This document shows positions 6,260 to 12,174 of a stretch of DNA of 12,174 bases, one piece after another. The stretch's first letter is position 1; each line of letters begins with the position of its first letter. The position numbers were made by a program, and so were the translations under genes. Source of the DNA: JAFDVL01 sp043736395 (GTDB lineage Bacteria > Acidobacteriota > Blastocatellia > RBC074); assembly GCA_043736395.1 (NCBI GenBank), contig JAYTCQ010000192.1, positions 1-12,174 on the forward strand, given 5' to 3'. Under the pieces are notes generated by a model that saw only the letters and a program-made list of their open reading frames with translations, had not been told where the DNA came from and ran no database searches.

Positions 6260-7075
6260 ATGAGACTGAATAAATTCATTGCCAAATTACTGCGAACCAC
6301 GATTACTACTTCGCTCTGCGTATTGCTTTTCACAGAGCCGATGCTGCGGGCACAGGATCGGACGCATTCCGGCTCTTCTCGCTCAACAGAACGTAGAAAT
6401 TCTGGAAGTCGCGGCAGAAATTTGCCAAACGAACTCGACCGAAAACTTTCACCAGACCTCAAAGCAAAACTGAACGACAGCACTGTTGACCGCGTCAAAA
6501 TCGTCCTGCAATTCAACGCAGTTCCCAGTGCGCAAACGATTGAAATTCTTGGACGCGCCGGAGTTCTGATTAACCCAAAAGATAAATTCGAGAAACTGGA
6601 ATCACGCACAGTTGAATTACCAAAATCCCTCGTTGTTGAATTAGCCGCGCAAAGTGAAATGAATTTTGCCTCGTCGAATCGTGAAGTCCGCTCACTCGGC
6701 CATCTCTCTTCCACCACCGGAGCCGACCTGGCACGCGGCTTAATCGGAACTTCAATCAGCTCAAATCTTGATGGCTCCGGCATCGGCATCGCCTTTATCG
6801 ATTCAGGGATTGACCGCGAACATAAATCTTTTTTGGATCGTAACGGCAAGCGCAGATTTGTGTATGGAATTGATTTCACCGATGTCGAATTAGAAGCTCC
6901 CGAAGAAGATAAATACGGGCACGGCACGCACGTCGCCTCCGTCGCAGTCGGCAATGGACGCGTCGCCAGCAACGCTTATCTTGGCATCGCTCCAAATGCG
7001 AACATGATCAATTTGCGTGTCCTTGATGACACCGGAAAAGGTACAGTGACGAATGTCCTGCGTGCCTTGGAATGA
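6260..7075 (+). CDS. Secreted subtilisin-like serine protease (S8), N-terminal part up to an in-frame TGA
   Basis: This is the first 271 codons of a subtilase gene that continues in the same frame after one TGA. It encodes a signal peptide (residues 1-31, ending LRAQ), a basic low-complexity linker (about 33-60), a propeptide-like region (about 75-150, beginning DRVKIVLQFNAVPS) and the first half of the S8 catalytic domain. The catalytic Asp181 is in IAFIDSGID and His221 in YGHGTHVASV. The start has a GAGGT ribosome site four bases upstream. The reading ends RVLDDTGKGTVTNVLRALE-stop, exactly where relatives read on through W-V-L. On its own, this half lacks the oxyanion Asn and catalytic Ser and could not be an active protease. 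Read with the next part it gives about 665 residues, a complete subtilase. It is the first gene of the operon with the sigma-54 activator. Confidence 0.85.
   Translation: MRLNKFIAKLLRTTITTSLCVLLFTEPMLRAQDRTHSGSSRSTERRNSGSRGRNLPNELDRKLSPDLKAKLNDSTVDRVKIVLQFNAVPSAQTIEILGRAGVLINPKDKFEKLESRTVELPKSLVVELAAQSEMNFASSNREVRSLGHLSSTTGADLARGLIGTSISSNLDGSGIGIAFIDSGIDREHKSFLDRNGKRRFVYGIDFTDVELEAPEEDKYGHGTHVASVAVGNGRVASNAYLGIAPNANMINLRVLDDTGKGTVTNVLRALE
7073..7075 (+). other. In-frame TGA interrupting the subtilase, at an expected Trp codon
   Basis: The reading GCC TTG GAA TGA GTG CTG AAT AAT CGT corresponds to the subtilase segment A-L-D/E-W-V-L-x-N-R, where Trp (TGG) is expected. A single G to A change explains it. 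Both sides are otherwise intact and in the same frame. Other Trp codons in the window are TGG, for example in the activator gene, so a changed genetic code is unlikely. Nonsense mutation, sequencing error and read-through all remain possible. Confidence 0.8.
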
Positions 7076-8257
7076 GTGCTGAATAATCGTGCAACATACA
7101 ACATTCGCATCGTCAATATGAGCCTCGGCGCTCCCGCCGTAGATTCCTATCTCAACGATCCAATCTGCCGCGCAGTCCGCAAATTAGTTGACGCCGGAGT
7201 CGTTGTCGTCGCAGCCGCCGGGAACAATGGCAAAGACAAAGACGGCAATAAAGTCTACGGATTAATTCACGTTCCAGGCAATGAACCCTCTGCGATTACA
7301 GTCGGAGCGAGCAACACTTTCGGCACGGATTCACGCGGCGACGATGCCGTCACGAGTTATAGTTCACGCGGCCCGACACGCAGTTTTTATACTGATGCCA
7401 GCGGCGTCAGACATCACGACAACATCATCAAACCTGATCTGGTAGCGCCGGGAAATAAAATTCTGGCAGCCCAATCTGAAGGCAATGTACTGGTCGCCGA
7501 AAATCCTGCATTAGATGCAAAAATCACTATTGATCACGAACGCAAAATGATGACGATGAACGGAACTTCGGTTTCCGCTCCGGTAGTCTCCGGCGCAGTC
7601 GCATTAATGTTGCAAGCCAATCCAACGCTCACTCCCAATTTAATCAAAGCAATTTTGATGTACACCGCGCAGCCGTTAGCCGGATACAATTTAATGGAGC
7701 AAGGCGCAGGCGAATTGAATATCGAAGGCGCTGTCAGATTAGCGAAATTGGTACGAACGGATTTGAATGTGAATACGCCGCTGGGTACGCCTTTATTGAC
7801 CAGCACCGCAGGATTAATCCGCACGTCAACAATCAACAATCACAGCTTTCCCTGGGCGCAAGGGATTCTTGTCAACTTCACCTTTGTCACCGGCGATGAT
7901 TTGATCAGCAAGTTTCAGAAAAATTATTCACTGGGAGAGCTGCTGGGAAACGGAGCAGTTTTCAGCGACGGTGCTGTTTTTAGTGATCGAACGCTTTGGT
8001 CGAGTGGAGCAGTTTTCAGTGATCGAATTTTTGTGAGTGATGGACTGCCCCTTGGCAACGGCACTTTTTTTATCAGTAGCGGAGCCGTCTTCAGCGACGG
8101 CGCAGTTTTTAGTGATGGAGCTGTGTTCAGTGATGGTGCTGTCTTTAGCGATGCGCTTATTCTTCAAGCCCTTTCCAGTGGCGCCATTAAAAATGGAGAA
8201 GGGACAAGCTTTATGGATGCCAAGCTGGATGACGGCAAAGATAATACAAATTATTAA
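7076..8257 (+). CDS. Secreted subtilisin-like serine protease (S8), C-terminal part with GAVFSD repeats
   Basis: This continues the subtilase in the same frame directly after the TGA. The GTG at 7076 is the codon following it and has no good ribosome site, so an independent start is doubtful. Numbering through from 6260, it carries the strand NIRIVNMSLG, the oxyanion Asn (residue 322 in AAAGNNG), SSRGPT, KPDLVAPG and the catalytic Ser437 in NGTSVSAPVVSG. These complete the triad begun in the first part. The catalytic domain ends near residue 505. The tail (about 505-665) is Gly/Ser-rich and includes seven GAVFSD hexapeptides. The stop TAA at 8255-8257 is two bases before the activator's ATG. 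The sequence shows no decay beyond the TGA, which argues for a very recent mutation, an artefact or read-through. The likely role is extracellular protein degradation or processing; the substrate is unknown. Confidence 0.83.
   Translation: MLNNRATYNIRIVNMSLGAPAVDSYLNDPICRAVRKLVDAGVVVVAAAGNNGKDKDGNKVYGLIHVPGNEPSAITVGASNTFGTDSRGDDAVTSYSSRGPTRSFYTDASGVRHHDNIIKPDLVAPGNKILAAQSEGNVLVAENPALDAKITIDHERKMMTMNGTSVSAPVVSGAVALMLQANPTLTPNLIKAILMYTAQPLAGYNLMEQGAGELNIEGAVRLAKLVRTDLNVNTPLGTPLLTSTAGLIRTSTINNHSFPWAQGILVNFTFVTGDDLISKFQKNYSLGELLGNGAVFSDGAVFSDRTLWSSGAVFSDRIFVSDGLPLGNGTFFISSGAVFSDGAVFSDGAVFSDGAVFSDALILQALSSGAIKNGEGTSFMDAKLDDGKDNTNY
7952..8152 (+). repeat. GAVFSD hexapeptide repeat region of the subtilase tail
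   Basis: Seven 18-base units encode GAVFSD: 7952-7969, 7970-7987, 8006-8023, 8081-8098, 8099-8116, 8117-8134 and 8135-8152. The last four are tandem. The units differ mostly at synonymous positions (GGA/GGT/GGC, GCA/GCT/GCC, TTC/TTT, AGC/AGT, GAC/GAT) while the peptide is unchanged. Spacer segments (RTLWSS and RIFVSDGLPLGNGTFFISS) look like degenerate units. Hexapeptide arrays of another sequence type (WGD-containing) occur at the ends of some bacterial subtilases, from my recall of the family. The function is unknown; a beta-roll or surface-anchoring tail is possible. Confidence 0.9.
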
Positions 8258-8259
8258 TA

Positions 8260-11247
8260 ATGTCTGAACTAAAAACTAACGCAGTTCGCCAGGAATCTTT
8301 CAAACGCAAACTTGAAGACGTACGCGTCTTACTCGACCGGGGGCAGTCCAGCAATGCCTTACTCAAGCTTTCAACAATCATTAAATCCGCGCAACCAAAT
8401 CCTTCGCTCTTAGCAGAAGCAAAATGCGCTTACTGTGTTGCTTTGGAAATGCAGGGAAAATATCAGGACTCTCTCGCAGCTATTTCCATTTATGAAACTG
8501 CCGAATCAAGAGCAAAACTTGAGACCGGGATTAGAGTCAAAACGCTGTGGCATACCGCTCTCGCCTATAATTACGCCGGGAACCATCCCAAAGCGATAGC
8601 CCTGCTAAACATTGCCTCACGCGAAGCTTCCGAAAATAATCTTGACGACGAACTTGGTAATGTTTTTGTAGCATTTGCGCGGGTCTATCGAAATATTAAT
8701 GAGTACACCATCGCCCGCGACTTCGCTGAAAAAGCGCTTGAGAAGTTTCGCAATTCCGGCGATTGGCGCGGACTTTCCGATGCCTGGTTTGCGCTCGGCG
8801 CAACTAATTTTTTTGAAGGAAATCACGAGTCTTGCCTCACGAATATGAAACAGGCTCTGAGTTTGATCGGTAAGCGTCCCGCCAATTACCAGCTTGGCAA
8901 AATTTACAATAACATGGCAGCCGCTTGTTGGTTTTTGCGAAAGCCGCAGGAAGGGATCGGCTACTTGGAAAAGGCTGTCGAGTTTTTTGAACTCACTGAA
9001 CATAAAGCCAATGCCATGGATGGATACAACAACCTCGGCATTAATTTAATTCTGGCGGGCGAGTGGGATCGGGCCCAAGCCGCGCTGGATCGCGCTTTGG
9101 ATTTCGCTTCACAAAATGAGTCACGACCAGCCATTGTTGCTACTTTTCTCGATTCTCATGGCGAATTACAAATGCTGCGCGGCAACCTGCCTGAGGCCAG
9201 AAAGCTGCTCGAAGAAGCCGTAAACGTAGCCAATGCTGCCGGCAATAAATGGTACGAAAGTCAGGCACATCGAACGCTCAGTAAATGTCATTTGGCGATG
9301 GGCGGAACTGAGATGGCCCTCAGCGAAGCTCGAAAGGCGTTAGAGCTGGGAGAAAAAATTGGTGATCGCCAAGCTATTTGCGAAGCCAAATTATTAATTT
9401 CTGAAGCTTATCTTCAGATGAATAATTTCGATGCATGCGCCGAAGAATTACAAGCAATTACTGAAGAAACGAAAGATTCTCCTACTGATTTGGCGATTGC
9501 CGGAAATACGCAACGGCTGCTCGGAATGATGGCATTGAAGCAGAATGATTTCGCGCAGGCTTCCAATCATTTTGGACGCGCAATTTCAATTTATGAAATG
9601 CTGGGTGATGTGTATCGCTGCGCTCGCGCTCAATATTTTCAAGGGTGCGCCTACTCTCATTCGCAGCCTGAGCGCGCCCGAACATACCTCTCACAAGCTA
9701 TCACTACGTTTCAAAAATTAGGTGCGAAGCTCGCGTTGTCAGAAGCGGAAACGGCGCTAGCAAATATTAGTTCTGCGCCAGAGATTTCGTTGGCAGAAAT
9801 TGCTGCGTTGATCCAATCATTGACGATGCGCTTATCAGAAGCGACTTCTTCCCGCGAATTATTGCTGCGTGAATTGGCCGCCGTCATCAGCGAAGAAACT
9901 CCGGCGCAGCGTTTATTAGTGGTCGAAGCTGAAGCTCGTCATACGTTTAAAACCACTGTGAACATTGGGTGGAATGAAAGCGATGCCGAACAGCTCTGCA
10001 ATGAATTTTCAACTGGAGAAGAGGCGCAAAATGATTTTTCGCTCCGCAATAATCTTTCACTGATTCATCTCAAACCAACCAAAGCCGCGTCGGCTACGCT
10101 GATAATTTTTCCGCAGGATTCTGCTGTTTTGCCGCGTGGATTGTCGCTTGATTCTCTCCTGCGTGTTGTCGAGCTGGGCTTGAATAATTGCGCGGTTCAT
10201 CACAAAATCAATGAGCCAGCCGTGCAGCAGGAACCAGCAGCGGCGACTGAACAAAATTCCATTCCCGGCTTTATTCATTCCAGCCCGGCAATGACCAAGC
10301 TCGTAGACGAAATCAATAAAATTCGTTCCAGCGATGTCACTGCGCTCGTCACCGGAGAATCAGGCACCGGCAAAGAATTAGTGGCGCGTTCGATTCACGC
10401 AATTTCTTCGCGACGATCAAAAGTTTTTGTACCATTCAATTGCACAGCTGTACCCAAAGAATTGTCCGACGCTTTTTTATTCGGCTACCGCAAAGGCTCA
10501 TTTACAGGGGCTGTCGCCGATTCCGCCGGGGTGATTCGCGCAGCAGAAGGCGGCACGTTATTCCTTGACGAAGTCGGAGATTTGCCGCTCGACATTCAGC
10601 CCAAGCTTTTACGATTTTTGCAGGAAGGAGAAATTCAACCGCTTGGTGAACATCGTCCGATGAAAGTTGACGTGCGCGTGATCGCCGCTACAAATTCAGA
10701 TTTGGAAGAGATGGTCGCGGCGGGCAGGTTTCGCGAAGATTTATATTACCGCTTGAACGTGATTCGCTTGGAGGTTCCGCCGCTGCGCGAACGACGTTCT
10801 GAAGTTGCAGCGATTGCGAATTATTATTTAGCATATTACGCCGCGAAATTCGGACGCAAAAATATCAGCATCAGCCCGCAAACATTGGACTTGCTGATGG
10901 TGTATGACTGGCCGGGAAACGTTCGGCAACTCACGAATGAAATTCAAAGAATCGTCGCCCGCTCAGACGATAATTTCGTGATTCTGCCTGAGCATCTTTC
11001 GCATGACATTGTGCGGAGTGGTTCAGCAATGACGACTTCCACGCAGCCGATGATGGATCCGTTAAGTTCTCAATTCTGGCAGGGATTATCGCTGACTGAA
11101 GCCGTAGACCGTTTTAAAAGCAATCTGGTGCTGACTACACTCAAGAAAAATCGCGGAAACGTTTCGAGTACGGCGCGAGAATTAGGGATGACACGGCGCG
11201 GAATTCAATTGATTATTTCGCGTTATGATTTGGAATTTAGGAGTTAA
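8260..11247 (+). CDS. TPR-repeat sigma-54-dependent transcriptional activator (AAA+ and Fis-type HTH)
   Basis: The 995-residue protein has three parts. Residues about 10-505 form an array of roughly eleven TPR-like helix pairs (for example YNNLGINLILAGEWDRAQAAL), a protein- or peptide-binding scaffold. Residues about 510-665 form a linker with a possible degenerate GAF-like fold. Residues 670-905 are an AAA+ sigma-54 interaction domain: Walker A GESGTGKE (699-706), sigma-54 contact loop GSFTGA (746-751, where most relatives have GAFTGA), Walker B FLDE (768-771), and later LYYRLNVIRLEVPPLRER and DWPGNVRQL. A Fis-type helix-turn-helix closes the protein (about 960-992). There is no receiver domain with a phosphorylatable Asp, so it is not a classical response regulator. 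It should hydrolyse ATP to open sigma-54 promoters. The ATG overlaps the end of the protease operon (TAATAATG, no ribosome site), indicating translational coupling. Confidence 0.9.
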   Translation: MSELKTNAVRQESFKRKLEDVRVLLDRGQSSNALLKLSTIIKSAQPNPSLLAEAKCAYCVALEMQGKYQDSLAAISIYETAESRAKLETGIRVKTLWHTALAYNYAGNHPKAIALLNIASREASENNLDDELGNVFVAFARVYRNINEYTIARDFAEKALEKFRNSGDWRGLSDAWFALGATNFFEGNHESCLTNMKQALSLIGKRPANYQLGKIYNNMAAACWFLRKPQEGIGYLEKAVEFFELTEHKANAMDGYNNLGINLILAGEWDRAQAALDRALDFASQNESRPAIVATFLDSHGELQMLRGNLPEARKLLEEAVNVANAAGNKWYESQAHRTLSKCHLAMGGTEMALSEARKALELGEKIGDRQAICEAKLLISEAYLQMNNFDACAEELQAITEETKDSPTDLAIAGNTQRLLGMMALKQNDFAQASNHFGRAISIYEMLGDVYRCARAQYFQGCAYSHSQPERARTYLSQAITTFQKLGAKLALSEAETALANISSAPEISLAEIAALIQSLTMRLSEATSSRELLLRELAAVISEETPAQRLLVVEAEARHTFKTTVNIGWNESDAEQLCNEFSTGEEAQNDFSLRNNLSLIHLKPTKAASATLIIFPQDSAVLPRGLSLDSLLRVVELGLNNCAVHHKINEPAVQQEPAAATEQNSIPGFIHSSPAMTKLVDEINKIRSSDVTALVTGESGTGKELVARSIHAISSRRSKVFVPFNCTAVPKELSDAFLFGYRKGSFTGAVADSAGVIRAAEGGTLFLDEVGDLPLDIQPKLLRFLQEGEIQPLGEHRPMKVDVRVIAATNSDLEEMVAAGRFREDLYYRLNVIRLEVPPLRERRSEVAAIANYYLAYYAAKFGRKNISISPQTLDLLMVYDWPGNVRQLTNEIQRIVARSDDNFVILPEHLSHDIVRSGSAMTTSTQPMMDPLSSQFWQGLSLTEAVDRFKSNLVLTTLKKNRGNVSSTARELGMTRRGIQLIISRYDLEFRS

Positions 11248-11249
11248 AA

Positions 11250-11460
11250 GAATAGACCACGGATTTTACGGATCACGCGGGTTTACGCCGATCTGAAACC
11301 ACGGAGAACACGAAGCGCACGGAGGTGATTAAAAGAAGTGGAAAGCGTCAGACTAGAAAGCTGTCTGATGCAAATGGTCGCACCTTTCTCTGTGTCCTCC
11401 GTGGTTTATCAATTCAGACCCGTATATACCCGTAACAGCCTCCCGATCCGTGGTCTATTC
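11250..11460. repeat. 211-base inverted-repeat element of the CCACGGA type (MITE- or REP-like)
   Basis: The ends are perfect 15-base inverted repeats: GAATAGACCACGGAT at 11250-11264 and its complement at 11446-11460. Inside lie matching arms AAACCACGGAG (11296-11306 with 11397-11407), AGGTG (11323-11327 with 11381-11385) and a central hairpin GCGTCAGAC/GTCTGATGC (11345-11353 with 11363-11371). The whole can fold into one long interrupted stem. Sequences of the form ACCACGGAGAACACG are, from recall, common dispersed repeats in several bacterial phyla. It starts two bases after the activator stop and fills the gap to the convergent gene, so it probably also stops transcription from both sides. 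No transposase is present and no clear target duplication is visible. Confidence 0.75.
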
Positions 11461-11486
11461 CGCTGAATATTTTTCGTCAATTTTTA

Positions 11487-12174
11487 TTATTTTTTTTGCA
11501 CTAAAAAAACCCGCAATTCGTCCTTTAGCAAAATCTCTTTTAGAGCAAATTTCAATCCCGAACCCGCCACTAAATCTTTTACCGTACTCGAAACTAAAAT
11601 TTCATATTGCTCAGCATTTTCGGCTAATTCAATGCTAACAGAAACCGCGTGACCTTCGACGCGATCACCGAAGAGATTGCATTCGCCGATATGAACTCCG
11701 GTGCGAACTCGCAATCCTAATCGTCGCGCAAATTCATTCATCGCGTTCGCGCATCGAATCGCTCTGGCGGGGCCGTCGAAGGAAGCTATCAAGCCGTGAC
11801 CGTTTAATTCACTTTCCTTCCCACGAAATAATTCAACCTCTTTGCGGGCAAATTCAAAATACCGCTCCGCTAAAGATTTTTCGTCCGATGAAAGCTGCGC
11901 GACCTGCGTACAGAGCACCGTTGCCAGCACTTGATCATATTCCGGAGCGTGGCGCATTCCCGTCAAAAATTCTTCGATTTCTTCAAGGATTAATTCCTGA
12001 TCTCCAACGAATGGCAAATGGTCAATTCCCGGCAATTCGACAAATTTCGATCCGGGAATTTGTTCCGCCAGATAACGTCCTTCCTCAACTTTCAAGCAAG
12101 TATCTCCGGTACGATGCAGCACCAACGTTGGTACACGAATGGATGGCAATACGCGACGAATGTCAATCTCTGCA
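11487..12174 (-). CDS. Alpha/beta-hydrolase fused to a degenerate class III adenylate cyclase-like domain (5' end outside window)
   Basis: The frame is open to the right edge (reading AEIDIRRVLPSIRVPTLVLHR), so the TTG at 12149 is internal and the N-terminus with the nucleophile Ser is missing. Visible first is the end of an alpha/beta-hydrolase with its acid Asp (HRTGD, about 12104-12102) and base His (GIDHLPFVGD, 12020-12018). A cyclase homology domain follows from about 11945 to the stop, recognised by FDGPARAIRCANAMN, GVHIGEC and EILVSSTVKDLVAGSG. Its key residues are replaced. The first metal Asp of FTDIVGST is Gln (CTQVAQLS, 11906-11904), the second in TGDGF is His (NGHGL, 11798-11796), and the transition-state Arg position is Glu (SIELAEN, 11630-11628). 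It should not make cAMP. It may be a regulatory or dimerisation module. It ends convergent with the activator gene. Confidence 0.82.
   Translation of the reverse strand, partial: AEIDIRRVLPSIRVPTLVLHRTGDTCLKVEEGRYLAEQIPGSKFVELPGIDHLPFVGDQELILEEIEEFLTGMRHAPEYDQVLATVLCTQVAQLSSDEKSLAERYFEFARKEVELFRGKESELNGHGLIASFDGPARAIRCANAMNEFARRLGLRVRTGVHIGECNLFGDRVEGHAVSVSIELAENAEQYEILVSSTVKDLVAGSGLKFALKEILLKDELRVFLVQKK

Noticed and set aside
6148..6972. Long open frame (274 codons) on the minus strand opposite the subtilase
   Set aside because: It lies opposite a clear subtilase coding frame with catalytic motifs. Its translation is Ser/Arg-rich with no recognisable domain, and it has no ribosome site.
7073..7075. 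Selenocysteine at the in-frame TGA
   Set aside because: Relatives have Trp, not Cys, at this position, and it is not a redox site; no evident bacterial SECIS hairpin follows.
7952..8152. CRISPR-like array of 18-base units
   Set aside because: Units are in frame, without unique spacers of regular length, and encode a conserved peptide in a protease.
7928..8167. Minus-strand open frame with repeated peptide across the hexapeptide region
   Set aside because: Its repeats are the antisense reading of the GAVFSD units, whose synonymous variation supports the plus-strand frame.
12147..12149. TTG as the start of the minus-strand hydrolase-cyclase gene
   Set aside because: The frame stays open upstream to the window edge and reads sequence typical of the hydrolase domain interior.

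Overview
The window most likely comes from an acidobacterium, probably the Blastocatellia/Pyrinomonadaceae side of the phylum. The best taxonomic marker is the C-terminal part of the large minus-strand secreted protein, which looks like the Solibacter-type domain (TIGR03437-like), stacked behind eight DUF5666-like repeats. Moderate GC content, many small secreted proteins and GC-rich intergenic palindromes also fit. This assignment rests on recognition of families and not on a database search.

Layout. Bases 2-439 hold the C-terminal half of a 3-hydroxybutyryl-CoA dehydrogenase. It is followed by a small retropepsin-like aspartic protease (488-856) and a TauE/SafE-type membrane transporter (881-1618), all on the plus strand. 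Bases 1619-2492 are gene-free and unusually rich in palindromes and hairpins, and end in a textbook sigma-54 promoter (2395-2410) for a small exported protein (2493-2897). A strong hairpin terminator (2975-3012) separates it from a convergent gene (3065-5785, minus) for a roughly 906-residue secreted DUF5666-repeat protein. A 474-base divergent control region (5786-6259) holds a second sigma-54 promoter (6189-6204). This one reads into a secreted subtilisin-like protease (6260-8257) interrupted by one in-frame TGA at 7073-7075, where relatives have Trp. Two bases after the protease stop begins a 995-residue TPR plus AAA+ sigma-54 activator (8260-11247). A 211-base inverted-repeat element (11250-11460) closes the operon. 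The window ends inside a minus-strand alpha/beta-hydrolase fused to a class III cyclase-like domain (11487-12174) that has lost its catalytic residues.

How the parts may work together. The strongest system-level signal is a candidate sigma-54 regulon. Two GG-N10-GC promoters with near-consensus sequence sit before genes for exported proteins. The only regulator in the window is a sigma-54 activator that has TPR repeats where a receiver domain would usually be, and it is the downstream partner of the protease gene. The protease ends in seven copies of a GAVFSD hexapeptide. I infer an autoregulated secretion or envelope circuit in which the TPR array senses a protein or peptide. The promoters, gene order and domains are visible in the sequence; the regulatory link is inference.
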